Shown: positions 44,835 through 57,064 of the stretch, piece by piece
Layout of the letters: every line of letters starts with the position of its first letter
Numbering within the stretch: the first letter of the stretch is position 1
Source: Onthophagus taurus
Taxonomy: Eukaryota > Arthropoda > Insecta > Coleoptera > Scarabaeidae
Length of the DNA stretch: 64,000 nucleotides
NCBI RefSeq assembly: GCF_036711975.1
Contig: NC_091968.1
Location: forward strand, 22,754,001 to 22,818,000
Direction of reading: 5' to 3'
Position numbers and translations under genes: made by a program
The notes under the pieces: generated by a model
Databases searched by the model: none
What the model saw: only the letters and a program-made list of their open reading frames with translations
What the model was told of the DNA's origin: nothing

Positions 44835-46990
44835 GATACATTATACTGAAGCGATCTTTCTAATAAAATTTTTTCGAAATGTTTATAGTAACCGCACGGT
44901 TGATGGACACTCGGCACATGTTCTAGGTAAATTGTTATATTCCTTAGTAATTTGATAAGAGAAACATTTCTTGAAAAATTCGATAGAATGAGTGGGAGGC
45001 ATTAATGTTCCTTTAAGTCTTATGTTTACCGAGTGCACATCAGTTCTAAAAGTTATTTTGTTGTACAGATAAGATGGCTTATGAGTCAAAACTATTTTAT
45101 AATACAAGCACGCGGAGTGGGATATTCTCCGATTCTCCATATTCAGCCATCCCGCATCAACCAACCTATGGCTGACATGTTCTCGCCGTCTAATGCCATA
45201 AACAAGTCTAAGACAAGAGTTCTGCACCTTCTGTATCCTCTGTTTCAACCTTAATTAAAGTTCGCTAATATGAGAGATTCACAAAGCAGTTTTTTCATTT
45301 TTATGTTAAGATAGGGTCTAGAGGTATAAATCATCTTTAATCGAGCATATGACCGCTGAATACAAGTTGATATGTGATCTGCAAACGTTAAATCTTCATC
45401 AATTAATATGCCAAGATTTTTTGCTGATGATCTCTTATATTTTTGGGTCCGAATAAAAGCAGCTCCATCTTAGCTATATTGAGATCCATGCCACGCCGGC
45501 GAGACACGTCAACCAAGTCCGCCAAGTCAGTATTGAAATGGTTAACTGCCAAATTTAAGTCCCTCTCTGTAAATGATAAGTAAATTTGCGTGTCATCGGC
45601 GTAAAAATGTTTCTGACAATGTTTGATCGAGCGCTGGAATTGACTAGTATATATGGAGTATATAAGAGGTGACAGTACCGAACCCTGTGGGCACCAACAA
45701 CGCGAAACTCACCAACCGCGACTGTTTGCTGTCTGTCGGTAAGAAAATTAGTTAACAAATTCTTAGAATTATCATCCAGACCAACATGGTGGAGAATTGC
45801 TGAACATATATTATGTCATATGTCATCCACAACCGACAGCAGTGCTGTGGTGCAGCTGTAACCGGATCGAAACCCCGACTGTGTCATTGGCCACAAATTG
45901 TTATCGCGAACAAATTCATTTAACTGCATGAACATAAACTTTGCAAGAACTGGTAAAACACTGATAGGTCGCAGATCCGAGTAGAGAGTAGGATTTTTTA
46001 CTTTTGCTAAGGGCGTAATCAAGGCATGCTTCCAAACTGATGGATACACGGCAGTCCGAATACATTCATTTATTATATGTGTCAGATATTCAATAATGTG
46101 TGGCATACAAATATTTAGTAACTTAATATTCATATCTAGGCTGATTCCATCAGATCCAACTCCCGTAGACCTTAGGTTCAATAAAATCTGCTGGATACAC
46201 TCAGTAAAGACCTCACTAAATGCAAACGTGGACGAAGCAGGACGCATCCTATTATTGTTATAAAAAGCTTCTTGCTTTTCAATCAATATTAGGAGTTACC
46301 AAGGAGTTATTTACACTATTACTAAAAAATGTATTGATAACATTAGGATCTGACAAATGACAAGGCAACGAAATAGCGGAAGATTTCAACACGTTAAACC
46401 TTCTCAACTTAAACCAACGATTAATTTTTTTTCAAAAAATGTCTTTTTCTTCTGACTTCTAATCCTTTTATACTTAGCAAATGCCTCATTCCTTAGTTTA
46501 ATCATTTACCTGACATTCCAAGTGATCCATGGCAAAGCACGTTTTCTGATTACCTTAGTAATCACAGGCGCATGAAAATCAAATAAGGATAACATAGTAT
46601 CATTAAAGCAATTCAGTTTGTCATCACTTGTATTAAGATCAAGGACAGCCTCCCAATTCATCAATTGCAGATCTTTATTGAAGGCACGAACGTCAATACC
46701 ACGGAGATCACGAAAACTAATAACTCTAACCTTAGACTTAGTACTTATTGATATCGCTAAAACTAACAAGTAATCCGAGAACCCAACATCGACAGTGTCA
46801 CAAACACGAAAAGGCAACTCATTTAATACAATAATAACATCAATGAGTGTTTCAGAAAAATTGGTGATACGAGTTGGCTGAGATTAATATTAAAGTCACC
46901 CAAAATTGTTACTCTATCCATTGACTTATCCTCTGATTGCTCTTTTTGGTATTATAAATATTCGTTCAGCTCTTGGGGAATTTCCCCAAA
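44835..46990 (-). mobile_element. LINE, copy 2 (endonuclease and reverse transcriptase, inactivated)
   Basis: Minus-strand pieces in order: endonuclease end with LGDFNINLSQ near 46900 and VGFSDYLLVL (46786-46756), PWITWNVR at 46510; reverse transcriptase with VGSDGISLDM, KHALITPLAKVKN, YSDLRPISVLP, SGFRSGYSCTTALL (46286-45816), the catalytic FYADDTQIY near 45610-45585, and QKVQNSCLRLVYGIRRREHV at the C-terminus (45248-44883). Frameshifts near 46290, 45760 and 45660 disrupt it. Jockey/CR1-like by its layout. Confidence 0.85.
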
Positions 46991-47059
46991 GCAACACTAT
47001 AAGACATAATGCTTAGGAAATTCGAGTAATACACAATAATCTCGTCACTGTTCTTAGCT

Positions 47060-47185
47060 GAAAAACTACTGAACTGAGTTTCTTTCCAACTTTATGCATC
47101 TGTGCATTCCATTTCAAAGAACTCTCTAGGAATACTCCCAGTAGTTTAGCAGCTGTTGCATCAGTGGATTTTGTATGAAACTCAA
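47060..47185 (-). pseudogene. LINE reverse-transcriptase fragment
   Basis: The minus strand reads AAKLLGVFLESSLKWNAQMH followed by KVGKKLSSVVFQL, the conserved LGxxxDxxLxWxxH region after the palm. A separate fragment from the LINE at 44835-46990. Confidence 0.65.
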
Positions 47186-47614
47186 TTCTTTGTGTTTTTT
47201 TTTCACTTATAGTGATTCCGTCAAAACTGATGATATTGATAGCGCAGTATCAGTGCTTATAGTGTCTTCCGCACCCTATTAGTGGCACATGTCGGAGCAG
47301 TTTCGAGCTTAAACCTGTAAATGGTAGTTCTAGCCACTTTCTAGAGGACAGTGTTCTAGCACAGCAGAACATCCATTGCTAGAGTTGGCCTTGTGGTTAT
47401 TATTAACTTTTTGACATTCAATTTAATTAAACGTCACTTTTGACGTTAACTTAACCTCAAATTAATTTATAAATTTAGATGTAGGCAACCATTAAATCCA
47501 TGGCAACGGTTTGTTGATTATCTTGAAATATCACAAATTAAATTAAGTCTTAATTAAAAAGATTTATTTATAAAACTTAATAGAATTGAATTAAAAATGT
47601 GGTTAATAATACAA
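47186..47614. other. Intergenic, no gene recognised
   Basis: 3' flank of the dioxygenase gene. TTTTGACGTTAACTTAACCTC near 47440 is of the promoter-like TGACGTT type common here. No gene seen. Confidence 0.45.
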
Positions 47615-50600
47615 TTAAAGTCCGAGTTGTGTTTTTAAAACTCTCATTTTGCAATAAATTTCATCCCAATCGACGAAATAACCAACTAAAAATCGTTTGA
47701 TGTTTGTGGTGTCTTCGTACCCGATTCTTCCATGGACTAATCTTGTGTTATCGAAGGCTAGGATGTCGCCTAAAATGTTATTTATTATATTATTTTTTAT
47801 TTTGTAAAAATAATTTTGATTTATGTACCCGGTTCCGTTTTAAATTCGGCCGCGCTTTCGTATAACTTGGTGATGAATACTTTTAAAGCTCGGTACCATG
47901 GTTTAACGTTGCTTAAATTAACGGTGAAATGAGAATCTCTTTGGGGAATTGAATGTCTTATCGATGAAACGTTTCCGTATTTATCTAAACTAAAATGTTT
48001 ATTATTATTATTATTAATTTTTGTTAATTTAAAGAAATTATTTACGAAATAACTGGCGCTCGGTGTATTTTATAAAATCTAACACCGTCCTCTTCACCGA
48101 TATCGGACCAATTCACTTCCGTTTGACTTAACAGATCGAAAGCTTCTTTATTTTCTTTTCTGAGCAACTCAGCTACGTAAAAGCCGTCTGATAATAAATT
48201 CTCTCCCCCTTTATTTTTAGTTTGAACTATACAATGTAACATATTCACCTAGAAAAAGGAAAAAAACTTAAAATTAAATATTTATTTTTAAGTTAAAATT
48301 ATTTTTTACCCCAGGTTTGTAATCGTAATAAGGTAAATCGGTGTGAAGTTGTAAAGGACTCGATAAATAAGCGACGTTATTTGTGTCTGCTTTAGCTACA
48401 ATGTGGTAATCTTCCCTAAAATATACTCAAATTAATTTCATTTTTAAAAATTATTACTAAAACTACAACTAGAATCATTCGGGTTTAGCCGCACGTCTCA
48501 AGACGGCTAAACCGGAATGATTCTAGTTCTAGATTTTGTGTTAGTTCTAGTTTTACACTATCACTAGAACTAACACAAAATCTAGAACTAGAATCATTCA
48601 AGTTTAGCCGTCTTGAGAGACGTGAGGCTAAACCCGAATGTTTTTAGTTCTAGGTCTAGTTTTAGTTGTTATTCAACGTTAGATTATTGATTGTTATGAT
48701 AATGTTCTGAAATGTTATAACTGAGTTTTGAAATAGTGATCATTAAAGTCGTTGGGTTGGTTTAGGGGACTAAGTAACATCACGTCATCAACCCTGATCA
48801 TCAGCATCTCGAATGATGATCAGGATTGAAGACGTGATGTTGATTAGTGACCCAACCCAACGACTTTAATGATCACGTCATCAACCCTGATCATCAGCAT
48901 CTCGAATGATGATCAGGATTGAAGACGTGATATTGCTTAGTGACCCAACCCAACCCAACCCAACGACTTTAATGATCACTATTTAAGAATTTAAGACATT
49001 AGTATCGTTAAGATTTTGAATTATGATCAAGATTATCGGTTTTTCTTTAAAATGATTTTCATGATAATTATTCTCATTGTGCCTAGTCGTTCTTGTTTGA
49101 GGATTAAATTGATTACACGAAGTGGTTGATGCTCAAAAGCTCCCCATGTTATCTTATGGATAACGATGTATCGCAAAAATTGAAAATTAATTGAGCTTTT
49201 GATTCTGAACTGATTTCTTTATTTTTGATATTTTTATTAAAATCCATCAAAATATCCGAATTATTATACTTTCAAATTTTGATGAAGTTTCGTCACCTTA
49301 GTTAGGATTTGATGAAGTTTCTTAAGTAATATTAAGTTTCTAGATGATTTTCGCGAAGTTTTGTGGAATATATTAAGTTTTGGCTATAATTTGAAGGTTT
49401 GATAAATAAAGTTTCTTTGATTTGGATAGATTTCGATGAAGTTTTTTAAGATAATATAAAATTTTGTAATGAAAGTTAATGTTAAAGTGAAGTTTTTTTG
49501 CTTGATAAGAAATTTTTACTTCATACTAATAGTTTAAAGTTATAATTTCAAATTTAGATGAAGCTTCATCAACTCGATTAGAATTTAATGAAGTTTTTCG
49601 AGTTAACATTAAATTTTTAGATCAAAATTACGATTTTCGCGAAGTTTTCTGGAATATGTTAGTTTCATTGAAGTTTCCTAGCTCGATAATAAAGTTGTAG
49701 CTATAATTTGAACGGTAGGTGAATGAAGCTTCATTGATTTGGTTAGGTTTCGATGTAGTTTTTTGAGATAATATAAAATTTTGTAACCAAAGTTAACGTT
49801 AAAGTGAAGTTTTTTTGCTCGATAAGAAATTTTTGCTTGATATTAATAACTTATAGTTATAATTTCATAATTTCAAATTTAGATGAAGCTTCATCAAGTT
49901 AATTAGGATTTGATGAAGTTTTTCGAGTTAACATTAAATTTTTTGACCAAAATTACGATTATCGCGAAGTTTTCTGGAATATCTTAGTTTCATTGAAGTT
50001 TCCTCATTTAATAGTATAGTTTTGGCTGTAATTTTAAGAAGAGAATTATATTCGAAATCCATTTTACCAGTACTTGTTAATAATTAGTAGAAATAACATA
50101 CAGGATGTCAGATAAAAAACGCCCCAAGCTGTAACTCTATCATTTACATTCCGATTTTCATGAACGAGGTATCAAATGAAATGGTTTGATGACTACTATG
50201 ATTCATGCTACGTTGGAAAAACTTTATTTGTGGCATGAATCATAGTATTCATCAAACCTTTTCATTTGATTCCTCGCTCATGAAAATCGGAATGTAAATG
50301 ACAGAATTACAGCTTGCGGCATTTTTGTGTGACAACCTGTATATACAGGTGTCTTTTCTCTGCTAATATCACATTTAAAATGAATGTATTGTACATCAAT
50401 GGATTTAGAAAAACAAACTCTATCCAATGACGCGAAGAAAAATATACGCTGCAATTTGAAAAACAAAAGTTAATATTGTTTGAAATTGAAAATGGCGTTG
50501 GAAAAAATTTATTTGTAGCATGAATCATAGTATTCTTCAAACCATTTAATTTGATACCTCGCTCATGAAAATCGGAATGTAAATGACAGAGTTACAGCTT

Positions 50601-53406
50601 GGGGCGTTTTTTATCTGACACCCTGTATAAAGCTTTTTTGTACTTTCAAAACTGGCCTTTAATTAAGTAAGAAACATGAGCCTTACTAGTGTTTTAGAAC
50701 GTTCTAAGTTTTTAAAATGTTAACATGGTCGTAAATTATACTTTAATCATTTATATATTATCTTATAACTTTAGAGAATTTTAATAATGTAAACTTGATA
50801 TTTGATATTTTAATCTACTATTGCATCCTAAAAACTAGTCTCTGAAGATGGCTATTAGCTAAAACTAGTAAGATTCATGTTTATTATTTAATTAAAGACC
50901 AGCTTTGAAGTACAAAAAAGCTTTATACAGGTGAGTTATTAGTATTATTACTAAATCGTTTGAAAAACAAAAAAATTTTTTCTACAAAAGTTGTTTGATA
51001 CATCACTTTCTATTACCTATAATTATTTTCACTTATACAGGATGTTCCATTTAAGCGTAACGGAGAGTACGTAAATTTATTAAAATGGGGTACCCTGTAT
51101 ATTTTATCATATTATGAATACAACTAAATTTGTTAATACAACCGTATATGTTACTATTTCACAGCATTCATAGTTCCTGAGATATTCAATTGTTCTTCCG
51201 AAATGTACCTATTACAGGATCTTTTTGAAAACGATGTAAAAACGACATTTTTTCGGATTTTGCCTTGAAACTAAGTCAAACAATAGTCAAAGCTATTAGG
51301 TAGATGATAGTATTCAAAGATATTAGATACACTGTACAGGGTGTTTATAAAATTTAATTACTTTTGATGTTTTTCAAATGGCTTTTTCTTAGGTTTTTTA
51401 AATGGAACATCCTGTATATTGTATGCTAGTTGAAATGCTCATCAAGTTCCCTTTAATTAATGATAAGTATGTCATATGTCTAACTTTAATAGTTTTAAAT
51501 ATTAATTAAATTAATAGCTACTTGTTGAGCAACGTTTAGTAATTGTTTATAGTTTGTTGCTGCATTTCCTTGAAATAATAATTTACTAATTAAAAAAGGG
51601 ATTTATTGTTCTGTCATTAATTGTATTTTTATCACGTTTTGATTATTTATTTATTAAAGTTTATTTTTAAATTGTATTTTAATATAATATTACTGATTTA
51701 CAAATGACAGACAAACAAAAAAAAGTGACAAAGAAAGGACACAATATATTACATTCTGTCACTTTTTTAAATACAATAATGATAATTTTATTACACATTC
51801 ATATTTAAATTCTAAATATCAGGAAAACTACTAAAGTTAGACATATGACATACTTACCATTAATTAAAGGTAACTTGATGGGCAATTCAACCAGCACATA
51901 ATATACAAAGTGTTCCATTTAAAAAAACATCAAAAATAACTAAGCTTTATGAACACGCTGTATAGCATATCTAACATCTTTGGACACTATCATTTACCTA
52001 TTGGCTTTGACTATTATCTGACATAGTTTCAAGGCAAAATTGGAAAAAATTTACATCGTTTTTTAAAAAGATGCTGCAATGGACACGTTTTGGAAAAACA
52101 ATTGAATATCTTAGGAACTAAGAACGCTATGAGTTAGTAACATATACGGTTGTATAAACAAATAGAATTCTTTTCATAATATAAAATATACAGAGGGTTC
52201 CATTTAAAAAAATGTACATACTCTCCGTTGCGCCTAAATGGAACACCCTGTATAAGTGAAAATAATTTTAGGTAATAGAAAGTGGTGAGTCAAACAACTT
52301 TCATATAAAACATGTTTTTCTTTCTCAAACGGTTTAGCAACTATCGTCCATCGGGATACTAATAACTCACCCTGTATACAGGGTGGTTCAGATTTTAATC
52401 GGAAAACTTTACTAGAATATGTTAATATAGGGAAGCTTAAGGTATGCTTAAAAAGTTATAATTTAATTTCATCACCTCAAATACGATTTGATGAGTTAAT
52501 AATTAAATTTTTACGATTTTCGCGAAGTTTTCTAGAATGTGTTAGATTCATTGATGTTTAAAATTTAAAGTTTTACAGTATTTGCTTACCCATAATGAGT
52601 TTTTTTAATAAAAGCAATCTTTTTCGATATTTTTTTGCACTCCATCGCATCTTTTGGGGCATTTTTAAGTAGGACGACTCCGTATGTTGATAAATCCATT
52701 AACCAATTATAAAATTTCTCATCCCTATAACAAATTTTAATAATAAATAGTAAACAAATAGATTTTAGGGTCAACAATATCATCAATGTGCATTCTTTAC
52801 GAAATTCCTTTGCCTTTAACCTCTCTTAACCTTAGATTAAATTAAAACTTATCGTAAAATTGTTTATAAATTCAAATCATAACTTACTTTGTCATAATAT
52901 CCTCGTATTCGTATACTTTCATGACATCTAAAAACTGTTGGTTGCTCCACAATTTCTTTTGAGGTATATAAAGATTTTTCAAATAAAATTCTTGATCCTC
53001 TTTCGAAAAGCTGCGACTTTTCAACCAATCGAACGAATAAATCGATTTGTGGTTATCACTCCAATTAATTTCGACTTTTTGATTCTCATCTTTTGCCTAA
53101 AAATGAGATCCAAACTAAAATTTTAATAAATAATGATTATTTATTTACCTGTAATGATCTAACTTTAACATTAACATCGAATTCATTCCAGTTGATAATT
53201 CTCGATTGCGAAGGTCCATGAAAACACGTATTACAACGACAATTATCTCGCAACCAAACTAACGGAAAATGATCGATTTTATTGTCGTAATTCACGACGA
53301 GGCTTTCTTGGTCGCTGGATACTTTTGCCAAACCACTAAGAAACCGGAAATTCACTTTACTAATTGTCGATTTGTTGATTAATTTGAATAGTTTTGTTGA
53401 ACTCAT
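47615..53406 (-). CDS. BBOX1: Gamma-butyrobetaine dioxygenase-like enzyme, seven exons, 408 aa
   Basis: Fe(II)/2-oxoglutarate oxygenase for the last step of carnitine synthesis. Exons (minus): 53406-53149, 53096-52888, 52724-52590, 48415-48310, 48248-48046, 47989-47829, 47769-47615; frame closes at 408 aa. Seen: N-terminal zinc-binding domain VWLRDNCRCNTC (Cys56, 58, 61), iron ligands His225/Asp227 in LHTDLPYY and His370 in TRLVHGRIGY, substrate-region ADTNNVAY, GVNMLHC and C-terminal DWDEIYCKMRVLK. NNVAY, PGVxxLHCI and the DWD stretch favour BBOX1 over trimethyllysine dioxygenase. Residues 1-30 are basic and Ser-rich, like a mitochondrial presequence, which is unusual for the cytosolic enzyme. 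Intron 3 (4.2 kb) is full of inverted-repeat elements. All catalytic residues are present. Confidence 0.92.
48460..48670. repeat. CTAG-type quasi-palindrome in intron 3
   Basis: Alternating CTAGAACTAACAC and reverse complements with GACGTGAGGCTAAACCCG; same family as 39941-40600. Confidence 0.8.
48738..48978. repeat. Double hairpin element
   Basis: It starts TGATCATTAAAGTCGTTGGG and ends CAACGACTTTAATGATCA. Inside, CACGTCATCAACCCTGATCA and its reverse complement form a long stem, and the right half (stem with CAACCCTGATCATCAGCATC) is repeated directly. RNA from it would fold into long near-perfect hairpins. Confidence 0.85.
49200..50040. repeat. ~300-bp diverged tandem repeat (GATGAAGTTT family)
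   Basis: Copies with TTTAGATGAAGCTTCATCAA, TTTTCGCGAAGTTTTCTGGA and TTTTTTGCTCGATAAGAAAT at about 49210, 49500 and 49830. A reverse copy lies at 59320-59540 and pieces at 52480-52550 and 60640. Confidence 0.75.
50099..50627. mobile_element. Inverted-repeat element, nested arms
   Basis: It starts TACAGGATGTCAGATAAAAA and ends TTTATCTGACACCCTGTA, with arms of ~110 bp (AATGTAAATGACAGAGTTAC mirrored). A third arm copy at 50225-50340 (CATGAATCATAGTATTCATC) shows one element inside another. No coding. Confidence 0.85.
50628..50925. mobile_element. ~300-bp MITE family with AAAGCTTTTTTGTACT ends
   Basis: Ends AAAGCTTTTTTGTACTTTC and GAAGTACAAAAAAGCTTTA. Internal GTCTCTGAAGATGGCTATTA. A reverse-orientation copy lies at 61262-61530. 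Abuts elements on both sides. Confidence 0.82.
50926..52376. mobile_element. 1.45-kb foldback element
   Basis: Starts TACAGGTGAGTTATTAGTAT and ends ATACTAATAACTCACCCTGTA. Mirrored internal landmarks: CTTATACAGGATGTTCCATT (51036) with AATGGAACACCCTGTATAAG (52238), CATATGTCTAACTTTA (51474) with TAAAGTTAGACATATG (51833). Arms ~640 bp each, centre ~51560-51780. No transposase. Confidence 0.88.
52377..52560. repeat. 'tacagggtggttcag' element fragment
   Basis: TACAGGGTGGTTCAG.TTTTAATCGG.AAACTTTACTA here and at 60797-60845. Next to the splice donor of exon 3. Confidence 0.6.
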
Positions 53407-53880
53407 TTTGTTATTGAAACTATTTTTGTTATAAAATAAGATATTTTGAATTCGGTTAAGGAGGTAAATTAAGAGAGTTCTTTGAGTGTATCCGGGTGAC
53501 TTATATTGTATCGTTATCTAATTAATGTGACGTGTTGTTGTTCAGGATTGGATTTAGATTTATAATCAATTTCTTTAAACGGCATTTTCTATAATTTTAT
53601 ACTTTTTGTTTCAGATTGAGGAAATACACCCTAAAATGAACGTTGTTTCAAGATTGCTATACATAAAGAGAGAGAAAATAGCAAGAAATAAGGAGAATTA
53701 AACCAGAAAGTGACAAATAAAGCAAAACCATTTAGAGAAATGGTCTACACTCAACTTTTTCGAATCTTTACATGAGTGAAAAGATAAAAAAGACTTTCTT
53801 GGCGATATTTATCTAAGCCCTTCAACCAAAACAACGTATCAGTTATTATTGCTTAAGGACATTCAAACTTAATTAAGATA
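53407..53880. other. Upstream of the dioxygenase gene
   Basis: No gene recognised. No TATA box is obvious in front of the start codon. Confidence 0.4.
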
Positions 53881-56470
53881 CGAAAACTTTATATCCTACA
53901 GAAACGTTTGAGGTTAGGAAAAAATGTCAATTTGACGTTTGTTGAAAATGAGGTTAGAGTAAAAAATTATTTTCTCAAAAATGGTTAGGAATTAATAAAT
54001 GAAACTTTTTGAGGTTATAAAGGAACGTTTGAGGTTAGATTATACCTAATTATAAGCTACCAGGGTCGGAAATCCATTTTATATAAAATTTAAAAGTTGG
54101 CAATTTGATGTTTGTTGAAAGTGAGGTTAAAGAAAATAATTATTTTCTCTAAAAGTATTAGGATAGAAATAATGAAACTTTTTGAGGTTATAAAAGGACG
54201 TTTGAGGTTAAGTTTTACCAAATTATAAGCTTCCAAGTTGAATAGTTCATTTTATATTAATTTATTAAAACTGTCAATTTGACGTTTGTTGAAAATGTGG
54301 TTAGAGTAAAAAATTATTTTCTCAAAAATGGTTAGGAATTAAGAAATGAAACTTTTTGAGGTTATAAAGGAACATTTGAGGTTAGATTATACCTAATTGT
54401 ACGCTACCAGGATGGGTAATTCATTTTATATAAAATTTAAAAGTTGGCAATTTGATGTTTGTTAAAAGTGAGGTTAAAGAAAATAATTATTTGCTCTAAA
54501 AGTATTAGGATAGAAATAATGAACCTTTTTGAGGTTATAACGGAACTTTGAGGTTAAGTTATACCTAATTACAAGCTTCCAAGTTGAATAGTTCATTTTA
54601 TATTAATTTATTAAAATTATCAATTTGACGTTTGTTGAAAATGTGATTAGAGTAAAAAATTATTTTCTCAAAAATAGTTAGGAATTAAGAAATGAAACTT
54701 TTTAAGGTTATAAAGGAACGTTTGAGGTTAGATTATATCTAATTATAATCTACTAAGTCGGGTCGGTAATTCATTTTATATAAAATTTAAAAGTTGGCAA
54801 TTTGATGTTTGTTGAAAATGAGGTTAAAGAAAATAATTATTTTCTCTAAAAGTATTAGGATAGAAGTAATGAAACTTTTTGAGGTTATAAAGGAACGTTT
54901 GAGGTTAGGTTATACCTAATTATAAGCTTCCAAGTTGAATAGTTCATTTTATATTAATTTATTAAAATTATCAATTTGAAGTTTGTTGAAAATGTGGTTA
55001 GAGTAAAAAATTATTTTCTCAAACATGGTTAGGAATTAAGAAATGAAAGTTTTTGAGGTCATAAAGGAACGTTTGAGGTTAGATTATACCTAATTATAAG
55101 CTACCATGGTCGGTAATCCATTTTATATAAAATTTTAAAGTTGGCAATTTGATGTTTGTTGAAAGTGAGGTTAAAGAAAATAATTATTTTCTCTAAAAGT
55201 ATTAGGATATAAATAATGAAACTTTTTGAGGTTATAAAAGGACGTTTGAGGTTAAGTTATACCTCATTATAAGCTTTCAAGTTGAATAGTTCATTTTCTA
55301 TTTATTTATTAAAATTGTTAATTTGACGTTTGTTGAAAATGTGGTTAGAGTAAAAAAAACTATTTTCTCAAAAATGGTTAGGAATTAAGAAATGAAACTT
55401 TTTGAGGTTATAAAGGAACGTTTGAGGTTAACTTTTGCTAAATTATAAGCTTCCAAATTGAATAGTTCATTTTATATTAATTTATTAAAATTATCAATTT
55501 GACGTTTGTTGAAAATGTGATTAGAGTAAAAAATTATTTTCTCAAAAATGGTTAGGAATTAAGAAATGAAACTTTTTGACGTTATAAAGGAATGTTTGAG
55601 GTTAAGTTATACCTAATTATAAGCTACCAGGGTGGGCAATTCATTTTATATAAAATTTAAAAGTTGGCAATTTGATGTTTGTTGAAAGTGAGGTTAAAGA
55701 AAATAATTATTTTCTCTAAAAGTATTAAAATAGAAGTAATGAAACTTTTTGAGGTTGTAAAGCAACGTTTGAGGTTAGGTTATACCTAATTATAAGCTTC
55801 CAAGTTGAATAGTTCATTTTATATTACTTTATTAAAATTATCAATTTGACGTTTGTTGAAAATGTGGTTAGAGTAAAAAATTATTTTCTCAAAAATGGTT
55901 AGGAATTACGAAATGAAACTTTTTGAGGTTATAAACGATGATTTGAGGTTAGGTTATACCCAATTATAAGTTTTCAAAGTGAGTTATTCATTTTATATAT
56001 TAAATTTATAAAAATTGTTGACATGAAACGTTTTGAGGTTATAAAGCAACGTTTGAGGTTAGGTTATAGCTGATTATAAGCTTCCAAGGTGAATAATTTT
56101 ATATTTATTTATAAAACTTGTCTATTTGACGTTTGTTGAAAATGAGGTTAGAGTTTTTGAGGTTATAAAGGAACGTTTGAGGTTAGGTTACACCTAATTA
56201 TAAGCTTCCTGCGTGAGTTATCATTTTCAATAAACTTTTATGTCATCAATTTGACGTTTGTAAAAAGAGAGGTTAAAAAAAATATTATTTTCTCAAATAG
56301 TATATGTAGATGTAAGAAATGAAACTTTTTGGGGTTATAGAGGATCCTTTGAGATTAGGTTATACCTAATTATAAGTTTCCAGCGTGAGTAATTCGTTTT
56401 ATACAAATTTTAAAATATCGCAATTTGACGTTTGTTGAAAGTGAGGTTAAAAAACGGTTAAGAATTAAAC
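53880..56470. repeat. ~174-bp satellite with alternating A/B monomers
   Basis: About 14 monomers sharing AACTTTTTGAGGTTATAAAG and GTTTGAGGTTAGGTTATACC. Two monomer types alternate, one with AAATTATTTTCTCAAAAATGG and one with AATAATTATTTTCTCTAAAAG, giving a ~350-bp higher-order unit. The array breaks down at 55980-56470. Confidence 0.9.
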
Positions 56471-57060
56471 AGGTACGTTTAAAAATCGTTAATCAATATT
56501 CTTTTCCAAACCTTTTCCCCATTCTTCACACCTTTGGCGATTAGTTTTATTCATTTAGGTCCATTACTACCATCTTTTAGTTAAATTTATCTTGTAGATA
56601 AACCCAATCAGAGCGCGTAAAATTGCCGTAACCTTGGTAATAATCCCTTAGATAGCTTAACCAGAAGATGGTAGTAACGAGCCTTAATATTAAAATTAAT
56701 TTAATCAGTGTTTTTCCAAAAGAGATAGTAAACCCTCCTCTGCAACATTCATTTGTACCCTCCTTTATGTTTACCTTTGACGATGCTAAAAGTCCAATTT
56801 ACGTATCGAGCATAATATTATACTTGATATCAGAGGAGTTACGAAAATGCGTTCCTAATCCCATCTTTGTTTTCAGATCGACCAATAGTTGACTTAACAA
56901 GCTTGGTGCTATAAAGGTAGTTATTTACCAACCAACAGAGATACCATCAGTTCAAGAAATCAAGCAAGAAATTCTGCTAGAGTCTCGTTTGATAATAACT
57001 CATTTTGGAAACTTATAATTGAGTACAACGTAACCTTAGATCATCCTTTATAACCTCAAA
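56471..57060. other. Intergenic, no gene recognised
   Basis: A 74-codon open frame at 56668-56892 (plus) shows no domain and no gene structure. Confidence 0.4.
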
Positions 57061-57064
57061 AAGA

